Origin: Amaranthus tricolor
Taxonomy: Eukaryota > Streptophyta > Magnoliopsida > Caryophyllales > Amaranthaceae
Assembly: GCF_026212465.1 (NCBI RefSeq)
Contig: NC_080059.1
Span: forward strand, 8,696,811 to 8,760,810
Direction of reading: 5' to 3'
DNA length: 64,000 nucleotides
Below are positions 1-13,400 of the stretch, piece by piece. Under the pieces are notes generated by a model. That model made no database searches. It saw nothing but the letters and a program-made list of their open reading frames with translations, and was not told the DNA's origin. The stretch's first letter is position 1; each line of letters begins with the position of its first letter. The position numbers and the translations under genes were made by a program.

Positions 1-1455
1 TCTACATAGACGAGTTGGGATGCAAATCAGCTGGCGTTGGACTCTAGACGGGCCTCCATCAAAATTTTTTAACGGGATTCGAAACACAAGCCAGAAGGTA
101 AGGATGATCCTAAAAGCACCGACTTTAGCACGCTTGGGTACAAATGGACCCCATCCCTCCAAGTCTATCCTCTCATAACCAACACAAATCCGTGTTTTAA
201 TGTGAAACGGTGCTAATGGTTTTTTTCAACTGTTTGCTCACAGGTTCATCTTCTGATTTTTTATCCAGCACTAGTATAGAGATCCAACCAGATTATGCAG
301 ACAAACACTGAATTTGCTATGCAGACTGGTAATCATATAATTTAAGACTAGTTAGTAATCACACAAACTAACTTCCACAGTGACCCCTAACATAGAGAAA
401 TGATGATGATAAAGATGATGTCAAGTAGTGTTATAGAATGGGTATTGTTTCAGAAACACCCTGCTAAAGTACACAAGAAAAAGGCTCTAAAAAGGCCCTA
501 CATCTAAAAAATATAAGTTCACACTAAAGAATCCTCTATCACTAAGAGATTTTCATTCTCATCCTATAAAATATCCGTAAGACAATAAAACATCATTGAT
601 CACTAATCAAGATGTTGTTCTCAGTCAAATGGATTCATCCAAAACGGACCCAGCCACGCTAAACTGAATGAGGACAGCCCATTTGAGCCTATTTCATCCT
701 ACTATATCCTAATTAAACTAACCCATATCCAATCCATTGCACGGGCCTAATCATAATTCAGCAATCCTAACAGATAAAATTGGATTGGTAACCTTGCATA
801 GCTGTATTGAGCATCCATCTTAAGAATAAGTCAAATTCGAGGAAAAAATAAAGAGAAGTGAAAGAATTGCATCTACGAGATAATACAAAACCATGGAAAT
901 ACGGACAGGTTACAACTAGAGTTGTCAAAATAGGTGCTTGGATCGGGTTTTGGGAATGCCATTTTGCTGTCAGAAGATTTCAAGGTTCTGTTGCGCCTAA
1001 TCATCATGTAAAGTATAGTTTTAGCAATGTTCGGGTCATTCTAAGGTTGGGTTTTGATCACCCTTGTATAGGTCAGCTTTGATTTGAATCAATGTGATAG
1101 CTCTAGTTAAAACCTTCCACACAGCAAGACAAACAGGAACATTTACTTCTGAATTCCGATGAAAGAAGAAACTCTATGCACTATGACAGCTCAATCCAAC
1201 AAAATCCACCCCACCCTCCCTTCTTTTCAAGCCTCATAAAAAGCATATGATAATTGTTTTTTCTTATTTCAATCAGTAATCATTGTCCCTGCAGATTTGC
1301 CTCAGTTTAAATCATATCTTATCACATAGTGTGTCTCTATCTTAGTTCAAACTTCTAAGATATGCAATTGTACGACACAAGCCATTAGTATCAAACAAGA
1401 TTACAACAGACATCAACCTTTGTAAAGATATTAGAGTGCAATAAAGGCATATTAC
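1..1455 (-). other. Incomplete DEX1 intron 8
   Basis: Sequence downstream (on the minus strand) of the exon 8 donor at 1455. I searched it for the expected next DEX1 exon and found none, so the intron continues past the left edge. Stretches around 920-1080 look like worn repeat sequence with no recognisable open frame. Confidence 0.6.
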
Positions 1456-4400
1456 CATGATGATCGAGTACATAGAATAAGCCAAAAGAAGTCCCAATGA
1501 GGATGTCCAGATTCCCATCTCTATCTAGATCAGCCACAGTTGGTGATGAATATATGTAAGCACGGAATTTGGAAGAATCTGTGCTCAAATCCAGGGGGGC
1601 AGTCCACTTAACTTGTTTTGTGTCAAGGTTGAAGACAACAATGCCACCGGCAACATACTTTCCAATATCAATACCACCTAGATCTTTTGCATGCTCCGGT
1701 TTGTCATAGTAACTGTTAATTAAGCCAAAGCATTACGAACAAATATTAGGAGCCAACCTGAGCATCGTAACTCTAATATGCACAATGAAAACTAGAGAAA
1801 ATAACCCATCATAATTTTTTTCAAAATGCCTGAAAAACACCATGATCCACAAAATGCATGCTTTTAAAGAGAATGTACATCAGTCGGTTCAATCGAGCAT
1901 ATAGTAATAGAACTGAAAGTTTAAACAGAAAAATATTACCTACAAACAGGATTGACCTAATAAACTCAAACTTAATAAGCACAACCCATCAGGCAACCAC
2001 TAAGTAGTCCACAGTTGATGCGCCTTGTTACTTTGATAAGACTAGTTACCTTTTCATACAAAGGCTTGTAGCTCATTACTTTGTCATGAACAGCAGCAGC
2101 TCACCAAAAACATTTTAAAAAAAAACATGAAACCGACAAACACAAATACCACAGCTGGAGAAACCAGTATGAATAAAGATTTTTTTAACATTCAAAATAG
2201 CAATGCTAAGACAAGTAAAAATGACATAAAACAGGTTTTAAAAAAAAAGGCAGTTCAAGACAGGTTTTAAAAAAGAAAGCAGTACAAGACAGGCAAGTGA
2301 GCTGTCATTTTCGTAAATCAGCACCCATATCAGGTCAATATATCAGACTCAAAACAGGTCACTTAAATTTGATGCCTGAGTATAAGATTGCTCGATATTG
2401 GATATTTTAGATCATGATCCAGAATTCTTTCTATCTCTTGGTAGCATAAAGAATTTAACTCAGCAGTTTCTTATAGTATGTAAAGAATCAACTATATCAG
2501 AGTATAATGAAATCAGTAATGAACTTTCCAGAAACAATCCACACAAAATTGATTGAGTATATTGCTGTGAAAATCAGAGTAACAAAAGCATACCCCACTT
2601 CGAGAGGAGGCTCTCTCCAAAACAAACTTAATAACCAACTTTCTGATGCCCATTATAATCCATGCCTCAAGTATTTAAGCAAACAGAAATAACAAACTAA
2701 TGACATCACTCACAAAAATAATGACATCATAAAATATTCAAAATATTAATTAACTAATTCTTAGCTGTCCTTTTCCTTGAGTATGTGAAAACGATCGGTG
2801 GTTTATTGAGCCGACCCTGTTGAGTCCTTGCATCACCTCCGCCACAAAGAGCCACCTTGTCCTCAAGGTGAAAATCAGGAAAGCGAGCATCCAGAGAAGC
2901 ATAATCCTCCCAAGTGGCCTCAAAATCTGGCAGCCCTAACCATTTAACCAGCACCTCCGCAGTTGCAACTCCCCCATTAGATTCATTACGAACCCCCAAT
3001 ACCTCCTCTGGTTCAGCCACCAAGATCATATCCTCCGTAAGTTGAGTAGGAACAGTAGGGTTCACCTGAGCAGAACCAATGGCTTTCTTGAGCTGTGAAA
3101 TGTGAAAAACCGGGTGTATCTTGGCTTCTGGAGGTAAGGCTAACTTATATGCCACCTTCCCCACTCTCTCCAATACTTCAAAGGGTCCAAAGTAACGAGC
3201 AGCCAGCTTTTCATGTAGCCTGGTAACCACCGATTTCTGGCGGTAAGGTTGTAATTTCAGGAACACACGATCCCCCACTGCAAATTCCATATCCCTTCTT
3301 TTAGCATCAGCCTGTTTTTTCATGATTTGCTGAGCCCGAAGTAAATGAGCCTTCAAATCATCGAGTATGGCATCCCGTTCCTGCAGCTGTTCTTCAAGAG
3401 ATGAATTGGCAGTACTACCCTTCTCAAAACGGATCAATGCAGGAGGATCTCGCCCATATAGAGCTTTGAAAGGGGTACAAGATATTGAGTTGTGATGGGA
3501 AGTGTTATACCAGTATTCTGCCCAATCCAGCCATTTACTCCAACTCTTAGGCTTATCTCCAACGAAGCACCTTAGATATGTTTCAACTCCCTTATTCACC
3601 ACTTCGCTCTGTCCATCCGTTTGTGGGTGGTACGCTGTACTTCTTTTCAAGTGAGTGCCTTGAAGGCGAAATAACCCCTGCCAAAAGTAACTCATGAAGA
3701 TTTTATCGCGATCAGAGACAATAGTGGAAGGAAAACCATGTAATCTGACAACCTCATGAATAAACACTGCTGCTACTCCTTGAGCCGTAAACGGATGCTT
3801 GAGAGGAATGAAATGAGCATATTTAGATAGGCGATCCACTACCGCTAATATCGTATCGTAACCATGTGATTTCGGCAGCTTCTCAATGAAATCCATCGAT
3901 AGGTCTTCCCAAACCTGAGATGGGATGGGTAGAGGTTGTAGTAATCCTGCCGGGCTGAGGGTTGAGTGTTTGTTGCGCTGGCAAATAATGCAAGAGGATA
4001 TATACTTAGAGACACAACGCCGCATTCCCGGCCAATACTATTCTCTAGCCAAACATTGATAAGTTTTAAAATCCCCTGAATGACCACCAATGGCAGAGTC
4101 ATGATATTCCGCCAATAATTTAGTGACCAATTGCGAATTACCAGGGATAACCAACCTCCCTTTGTATTTAAGATTTCCATGCTCAATATGATAGCCTTTA
4201 GGCACCGTTTCCCCTTGTTGAATAGCACGAACCAATTCCTGAATAAATGGGTCCGTATGCAGTTCCTATTGAAATTCTTCCCATTTGATCCCACCAGCTG
4301 AGATGAGAGCGTTGCAATCGAACTCGGGTTGTTCCTTACGTGACAAAGCATCGGCCACCTTGTTATGAGCTCCCGATTTATACTGAATTTCAAATTCATA

Positions 4401-7400
4401 CCCCAAGAGTTTACTCATCCATCTTTGATACTCCGTTCCCACTTCTTTCTGAGCCATGAGAAACCTGAGACTTTGTTGATCTGTGCGAATAATGAACTTC
4501 CTTCCCAAAAGATACTGGCGCCATTTCATTACTGACAGAACGATTGCCATCAACTCCTTCTCATATATTGATTTTTGCCGCGCTCGTTGCCCTAAGACTT
4601 TGCTGAAGAAGGCTAGGGGATGATCTAATTGCATAAGCACCGCTCCTAGCCCAAATCCAGATGCGTCTGCTTCAATGACAAACAACTGATCAAAATCTGG
4701 TATGGCCAATACTGGCACCTGGGTCATAGCGCACTTCAAGGCTATAAAGGCTTGGGTGGCCTCCTCACTCCACTTGAATTGATCTTTCTTGAGTTGGGCA
4801 GTGAGGGGTGCTGCTATGGATGCATAACCCTTCACAAATTTACGATAATAGCCCGTTAAACCCAAGAATCCTCGGAGTTCCCTAATGTTTGCAGGAATAG
4901 GCCATGAGGTTACTGCTGATACTTTTGATTGATCCACCGCCACTCCCGCTTGTGAAATAACATGTCCCAGGTACGCCACCTCCTTCTTCCCTATTTCACA
5001 TTTCTTCCAATTGGCGAACAATTGATGACTAGAAAGTAACTCTAATACTTGTTGTAAATGCAGTATATGGGCATCCCAAGACTTGCTGTAAATCAAGATG
5101 TCATCGAAAAAGACCAAAACAAACTTCCTCAAGCACGGTCGGAATACCTCATTCATGACTGCCTGGAATGTGGCAGGAGCGTTAGTCAATCCAAAAGGCA
5201 TCACCAAGAATTCATAGTGACCCTCGTGTGTACGGAAAGCTGTTTTGTGAATATCTTCGCATCTCATTCGTATCTGATGATATCCCGATTTTAGGTCTAG
5301 TTTACTGAACACCTCAGCCCCACTCAACTCATCCAATAACTCATCTATGACCGGAATCGAAAACTTGTTTGGGACAGTCGCCTTGTTGAGTGCCCGATAA
5401 TCCACACAAAAACGCCACGACCCATCCTTCTTCTTCACCAACAAGACCGGACTGGAAAAAGGGCTCCTGGAGGGTTGAATTATACCAGCTGTCAACATAT
5501 CTGCAATTAAAGACTCTATCTCATTTTTCTGTCCTTGAGGATATCTATAAGGTCTCCTGCTAATAGGATCGGTACCCTCTTTGAGTACTATGGCATGATC
5601 GTGAGTTCTCTTAGGAGGTAAACCCGAAGGCATGTTGAATACGTGTTTAAACCCCTGCAACACCATACGTAGTACTGAGGGGATTTGCCCCATATCCAAC
5701 TCATCATTCTTCTGTTGGTCACTTGACAACTGGTTGAATTCCACTAAGTACCCTCCCCCCTCTTTCTGTAAGGTTCGTATCATGGCTTTCAATGAAATTT
5801 TTGTTCTCCCCAGTGAAGGATCCCCCTTAAGTGTTATATGTTCACTCCCCAGCTGAAACTTTAAGGTTTGGGTTTTCCAATTAGTCATTATGGTTCCCAA
5901 TTTCTCGAGCCATTGAATCCCTAAAATAACATCAGAATTTCCCAAGGGAAGAGGGAGGAAATCCTCCATAATAGTCATACCTGGAAGCTGCAGACTCACC
6001 CCTTTGCACAGCCCAGTACCCCTTACTGACTCCCCTGTTCCCAACGACACACCAAAGGATTTTGTTGGGGAAAGTGGAACCCCCAATGTTTCAACAACTT
6101 CCCTTGAAATGAAATTGTGCGTAGCCCCCGGATCGATCATCACTACTACTTCCTTGCCTAGTATAAGACCCAGCATTTTCAAAGTTCGAGGGCTCGTGAA
6201 ACCCATCACTGAGTTAAAGGATATTTCGGGTTGTATTTCTTCCACTAACTCCGTATGCGCCAACTCCTCGGTTTGCATCTCTGTATTTAACTCTAACTCC
6301 TCTCCGTGTTCATCATCCTGCGAAATCAACACACTAAGTTCTTTTCGTCGACATCTATGGCCAACCATCCATTTATCGTCGCATCTAAAGCATAAACCCT
6401 TCTCTCTCTTCTGTTGGACCTCCCGTTCCGTCAATCTCCTTATTTCTCCAGGTTTGTGGTGTATATTTGTGGAGGTGTAAGTTTTAATTTGGGGTGTAAT
6501 TTGGTTCTGGGTGGAAATGGGGAGACTCGTGGAGTAAGAGGATGAGGGAAAAGTGTTTAGGGTTTTTGGGTTGTATTTTGAAAAAGGGGAAGTTTGGTAT
6601 TGGGCTGAATGTTTGCGGGAAGGCCCAATTCGTAATTTCTCTTCTATTTTTGCCGCCAATTCCATTGCATGGTCCAATGTAATTGGGCCTAATAATCTGA
6701 TTTCGGCCCGTATCTCCTCCTTGAGGCCATTAATAAACTGACCCATTGCAATTTCTTCGGGAACACCTTCCAAAGGAGCCAAGAGTTCAATGAACCTTCT
6801 TCGATATTCGTTCACTTCCCCTACCTGACGATTACTCAACCATTGTTCATGGAGAGTGCCGGTGGAGGTAGATCGGAACTTCCTCAGGATTAACCCCTTC
6901 ATTTCGCCCCAAGTGGTCATAGGATGACGCTTGTGCTCCCATTGATACCAAAATAGCGCGTCACCCTCCAGCGCCACCACCGCCGCCTCCAGCCTGTCCT
7001 CCTCTGAGAGCCGATAAAACTTAAAGAAGCGTTCAGCACGGAGGATCCATCCATCTGGGTTCTCTCCATTAAAGGCGGGCATGTCCAGCCTCTTAAACCG
7101 CCAGTTAGCACCGTTGCCTTGATTCCCTCCCAATCCACCTTCATCAAGAATACGATTAGGAATGGGCGTACCTCTTGTTTGTGCCCTAGCATCCGATTCC
7201 CCTGACTCTCCTTCGACACGCGAACGAAGGGCTCCCAACGTGTCACGCACCTCTCGCTGGAAGCGCTCCTGGTCATCGCGATTGTGTGCTACTCGCCCAT
7301 CTAACTGTAGTGAAAAAGCCGCCAGTTCTAGCCGGAGATGTTCAGAAAGTTGTTGCTGTTGTTCAGCTCGAGAAGTGGCTAGGGCATTTGCAATCTCCTC

Positions 7401-10400
7401 AGCCACGATTGCACGCATATCCGTCATCCCCTGCTCCAGTTGTTCGATTCTCTAAGTTACCGTTGATGGCGCCATCGACCTGTCCCTCGATCGACGATGC
7501 TCTGATACCAGGTTTGTAAAGAATCAACTATATCAGAGTATAATGAAATCAGTAATGAACTTTCCAGAAACAATCCACACAAAATTGATTGAGTATATTG
7601 CTGTGAAAATCAGAGTAACAAAAGCATACCCCACTTCGAGAGGAGGCTCTCTCCAAAACAAACTTAATAACCAACTTTCTGATGCCCATTATAATCCATG
7701 CCTCAAGTATTTAAGCAAATAGAAATAACAAACTAATGACATCACTCACAAAAATAATGACATCATAAAATATTCAAAATATTAATTAACTAATTCTTAG
7801 TTGTCCTTTTCCTTGAGTATGTGAAAACGATCGGTGGTTTATTGGGCCGACCCTGTTGAGTCCTTGCATAGTAAATCTTCCAGATGAAAATTTCTTTGTG
7901 TACTAACTCTTTCAACTATATTCCTTTTTTGATACCAGTGAATACTCCAGAACTGAAATTAGTTACAAAATTCAGATATATGTATGTTTTTCCCATGCAC
8001 AATCAAAGTTTAATACAAATTTCATAATTTTTTTCTTCAAAATATTTTCAAGATAAATGGTGCCATTTGCATCACCCAGGTCATGGTTGTTTCTTTCTTT
8101 TAAGTCTTAATCCAATACACGACTAAGCTTAACCCAAAAGAAGGTTGCTTGAGCATTAGGATCTTCACCATTACTTCTCAGGGCACAACCTCTAGTAAAT
8201 GTTTATTGGTGGCACAAACTATCTAAATCAATACCTACTTATACATCAAGCCCCATCAATTCTCATTTCTACTCACACATCCATAATAACAAAACGTTTA
8301 ATGCTAGCTTCAAATTTTGAAAAAGTCACTTAGGTTGTTAGGTACCACTCAAAATATACCTCTTATCAGGCAAGCATTCTAGCAAAATGCTTTTAAATTT
8401 TTCATAACATCACACATTAACATGAGCCATGCATATTTCTAAACTAACCCAATTTAAGTTGCAAGAATTAATCCAACTACAACAATTTTTTGGCAAATGG
8501 ATGAAATTGCAACATTTACTTCAAATAATATCTTAATAAGGCAATTAAGCATTCAAGTAATTAGAGAAAGACTTCAAGAGACAAAGAACAAGTTTATAGC
8601 ACGGAAACAAGCGAGGAAACAACTTCACTAATCATGAGGACAAGCAAGCAGGAACGTAACACTGAAATTACTTGTTGGTGCAAGTTTTATCTAATAAAAG
8701 AGATAAGACCATGGGAAGTAAATAGATAGTGACATGGGTGTGAACCTTGGCCAGGATGCCCAAGGCAGCAAGTTTGCTCAAAACAAAAGGCTAAGCTCCC
8801 AAGTAAATAAAGATTTTTACAAATCAAAGCTAGTCCAAGATTTGAAAATATTTGGTTAAGTTGGAATTTTCTTTCCATCTTTAAGTTCGTGCAAGGGTCA
8901 GTATGGAACTTCCTAGAGATCTTACACACCGAAGGTCTTCATCGTTCAAGCACTACACAAGTTTTTAGCAAACTTCCCTATTTAGTAGATTCAGTAACTT
9001 TAATCGAGTACATAATCCTATTAACATAGACAATAATTGCAATTCTATTGTATCATGTCAACACATGTCATTACCGCAATGCCAAGCGGGTCCCATGGGA
9101 GGGTCGAATGTCCTTAATCTTACCCTAATAATAAGAAAGAGATTGTTTCCAATTGACACATACGTTGCAAACATTATCAACCCTTTTTTGGTAAATTCAT
9201 TCATCAAGACAAAATATTAAAACCAAAAGAGGACAAACTTCTAGGAAGAACCCCCACCCCCCTCGAGGCAAGAGAATTACAAAAGAATTTGGCTAAACAA
9301 TGAAACCACAAAAAACAAAAACAACACAAAAACAAAAGCAAAAGCTACTTAGACCCTAAAGCAACTACCAACTCTTAACAACACTAGCAATTCTATACTT
9401 CACAGTACATTTAAACCTTTCAACCACGTCATTTAGAACAATTGTTTTAATGATAGTAAGTGTACCTTCATTATAACACAGTTTGTAGTTGTATCCTAAT
9501 TCATAACACCAATATTCTTTAACGCATCTCTAGCTTTGCATAAACATCCCAAAATACGATTAGAATTATAGGGAGAATTTAATTCCACCAATTCTTGTCT
9601 TTAATATATATGCCATGGATCCACTACACCCGAAGGGAATCCTTTATACAACTAATAAATCAAACCAACTTTCCAAGAGCAGCTTGGTTCCACCTCATGA
9701 TATCACTAAGTCCCTAACCCCAATTACCAAGACACCCTCCTTAGAAAAGCAAACATCACTCCAATTAACATCGCAAGGATAAGAACTATCATGATCCCCA
9801 ACATCACCAACTTTGAAATAAGAAGCACAAATGATTATATGAAAAATTTTACTATAGTTCATTATAAACCAAAAACAAAACTTTTGCTCTTTCCTTTAAT
9901 TGATCAACAAAAGTCTTGTGTATTATGTAATTAGAGTTTTCTATTAGTTTTTGCTCAAGATTTATTCTTGTTGCTTTTATTTTTATCTCTAGCAAATGTA
10001 AATTTGGTTATCTTAACCTCTTAATGAAGTCATTGACTTGTTCTTTGAGACCTATAACATACTTGGTGTTACATAGTCACCGACATAAGCCACAAAATGA
10101 CAAATATTTATCATGTAATCTCAAAGAGGTGCCACTTTCATGTAGAAGAAAGTAGAAAGAGGTGTTAGAAGTTTGATTTTTAGCTGAGAAATACATTAGT
10201 TACAAGCACACAATGCAAACTCTCATAATGGATTTAGTCCATAAAGCAGAATGCAATTGCATTTCTACGACAATAGATCATGACTACCATGCCTTCTATT
10301 CCAGTCATTTTAGCCACAAACAGAGACAGTATCATCAGTTCTGGAAGTAACATTGTCAATAGCAGTAAACACTTAACAGACATATTCAAACATTGACACC

Positions 10401-13400
10401 GTCATCGTTCACTCCAAAGCTAAACACTAAAAGTAACCTAGAAAAACTTACTCGCGGTCAAAGAAGTATGATACAGCAACCACCATTTCTAATACCCCAT
10501 CATTATCTATGTCAGCAATGACCTGAGGTGAATACAAAGTCAAGTTATGCGAATACAAATGATATGTGATTAAAAATATAGATTTTTCCATCAGAGAAAA
10601 GATTAAGTACAGGCGCACTTACAGGAGTGGACAGGATATGAGAATCAATATCTACATAGTCTTCGACAGTCTCATGTTGTGATTCAATCCAATCTTCATC
10701 CCCCCACATATTCTCATCCACATAATCATCATAGTCATAACTATACTCATCTGCTAGCTCATCACTACCACGAAATAATTCAAAAGAGGAATCAGCTTCT
10801 GTTTCCAGGCCTTCATCATTCTCTACTGTTGCAGTTTGAACATTTTCACTAGCTTCATTTGCTCCTTGGGAACCAGTATCTACTAGCAGTCGTCTAGCAG
10901 TATTTGTTCTGTTTTCTGTACCCACATTACTATTCAATCCACTAGTTAAAGAGGAATTGACTGCTCCACCCTCCACAGGTACAGTGTCATTTGACCCTGT
11001 ATTTTGAGAAGAATTAGCCATCATATTTGGTTGCTTTCTGATATCTTCTAATTGGCTAATGTTCTTGCTGGTCTCATTTGCAGCTGATGCATTCATTACA
11101 TTGGAACTTGACTCAGCATCAACAGATTTAGTTGTGCTGTTAGGAATTTCAAGATTTGATTTTCCTTGACTATCATTTACCGCGCCTCCCTCAGGTAAAG
11201 ATACGTTTCCCATATCAGTATGTCCTCCAGTTGATGGAATCACAGGTACATTATTAGATTCTGTTTTAGTTTTGTTTGAATCTACAACAGTGACCACAGG
11301 TCTGTTAGTCTCCAGGTGCACAAGTAGGAAATAGAAAGAAAACATCTGAAATGCCCAGAGTAGCCGTGTATATAAATACTCAAATCTCATCCCAATTATA
11401 TTAACAGACTTAATAAATATTCATTGGGTCCACACACAATCTGATCATAAAACCACTGTAGTGGCCTAACGTTCTGAAAAAAGAACACGCCAAATTTTGC
11501 CACGATAAATCAAAATAGTAAATGACAAAAATTTCCTAAGCCTACTTTCTCAAGTAACCATAATCTACCATATTACGAGGCTAATCAAGTGATGTTATCA
11601 CTCTTTACATGCTTATGCATCAGGAAAAACATTTTTTCATACATTAAGAAATATGAATTCATTAAGCAAATTACAGTATAGATGGAAAAGTCACCTCTCT
11701 AAAATGTCATCCAATGCAAGCGTATTTCATAGGAAGCCACCCCCATCTAATCATGTAACAGTCTCATACAAGGATGAAATACTCATGAATGCAGATAATT
11801 AGCCAATATTTCAATAGTTTCAACAAAGCACAAAAGATACATAAAGTAAAATCCAAGATATTTTTGCTTTGAAGTCTATAGTGTAAAGTGAGTGAAAAAA
11901 AACAACAATCAAACAGAGGAAAAGAAAAACAAGCTATCAACATAGAGTGAGAGTAGCTCACGCAATGAGTTCATTTCAGCAGCCTCCTGCACAAGTTGTT
12001 GATCGTCTACATCAGGATGAGAGCGGTCTACAGGATCAAGATTTAATCCTTCATACCAATTTTTACGAACTCTCCTTCGAGGCACAACCAATTTATCAGA
12101 CATCATATAGCCTGAAGCTCTGAAGAAAAAAAATCCAAGTTAGAAACAACGGCATCACATCATCATAACAAACATTCAGTAGCCCAGAAAAATAACTTAC
12201 CTGAAAAAAAGAACTTCACCATTGTATGTAGCCAAGGCTATTTCTCTAACACCATCTTTGTCAATATCATAAAGAAGAGGACTGGAATGAACAGTGGACT
12301 GATGATAAGCAGGCCAGCCTGAGAAGTTTCTCCAAGAGAGTAGCGCACACATATCAAACATACATTAAATAACATAAAAAGATATAGATCACCCTGATAA
12401 ATTCAGGCACCATGTGACAGCACACACCATCCCATGCTCATGATCCATGTTTTATTTAAAAAAACTCATTTAAAACAAAGGCCCAAGGCCTTATACAGAA
12501 CCTAGTTTTACCTGATCACAAACCCCCCCCTAAGATTATGATTGAAACGAGCACAATTTGGTCTTATTTGAGCTAATTTTGTAAGAATTTGAATGAATTA
12601 TATGTAACAAATTAGGCCACACCAATAGAGACAATAAGAGAGAGTTCTACAATTAAAAAAAAGGATTGAATAAAATCAACACAAACCTGGCATTTTATCC
12701 CCATCGGATCCTTCTAGTACTTCTAGGTAGTGAACAAATGAAGGAACCACAATATCTAATTTTCCATCACTGCAAAAGCACATTAAACAAAATTGATCAA
12801 ATCAATGTAAAAAGATTCATAAGATCAACTACGATATTATTTTAAAGTTTTCAGTAAGGCTTGAAGCCTTAGGTCATAGATGAGGTGCAGGGGAATACCT
12901 CAAATAGATCAATTGTAGAAAATTCACGAGGTGCAAGGGAGGCACGAAGGCATAATGGGAGATGTCAATATCGAATGTTTTCAAATAAAATACCATTAAA
13001 ATTTTCTTTTGCACCAAGAATGGTGGCAGGTGCCTGACGTGCATGCCTACATGTGATGCAACCTCAGCACTATGCAACTAATACTAAGAGTCTCTAATCG
13101 ATTAGCCAAATCAAACCCATTGAAAAACAAACCACATACCTAAAAGTGTACTACTCAATGCAATGCTTCCTAAGTTACTACCGAGTCCCAACAAAGTATT
13201 TCCGCTACATTTTGAGTAGGGTAAACACAAAAAATGTGATCAGCCTTCTTTTTTTCACTTAAACTTAGTTAAAGTTATCGACTTCCAACCGCACTTAATT
13301 GAGCTAATTACCCTGAGACCTTATCTGAAATTAAAATCATTATTCCCAAGCTGAACCTATAAGCCCTGAGCTTCAATGAGTGAAATCTATCTAGAATCAA

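Larger units (their letters stand above)
2479..7868 (-). mobile_element. Ty3/gypsy chromovirus LTR retrotransposon, structurally complete
   Basis: A 5390 bp element read on the minus strand. It has two 354 bp LTRs (TG...CA ends), a 5 bp target-site duplication TAGTA at 2474-2478 and 7869-7873, an initiator-Met tRNA primer-binding site next to the 5' LTR, a purine-rich tract next to the 3' LTR and one gag-pol reading frame. Domain order Gag-PR-RT-RNaseH-INT-chromodomain makes it a chromovirus; short LTRs and the single frame suggest the Reina or a related clade, which is tentative. The LTRs differ at only three sites, so the insertion is recent. It lies in the sense orientation of DEX1, within intron 7. 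Two in-frame stops make it probably non-autonomous. Confidence 0.95.
1713..10451 (-). other. DEX1 intron 7, about 8.7 kb, transposon-bearing
   Basis: Bounded by a GTAAG donor at 10451-10447 and an AACAG acceptor ending at 1713; exon 7 (phase 2) joins exon 8 to give an uninterrupted reading across the FFDRE-YYD region. It contains the complete chromovirus at 2479-7868. The remaining about 3.3 kb (1713-2473 and 7874-10451) is AT-rich with no gene I can support. Confidence 0.85.

Noticed and set aside
858..1082. A 74-codon open frame in DEX1 intron 8
   Set aside because: No homology or splice context; low-complexity repeat-like DNA.
5058..7519. Several open frames on the plus strand opposite gag-pol
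   Set aside because: Mirror frames of the polyprotein with no independent features.
11282..11390. Acceptors further upstream (after TTTCAG near 11350 or CTGGAG near 11310) for DEX1 exon 6
   Set aside because: They leave the wrong codon phase with the strong GTGAGC donor of exon 5, and the first would add a hydrophobic stretch not known in DEX1. GTAG at 11282 fits.
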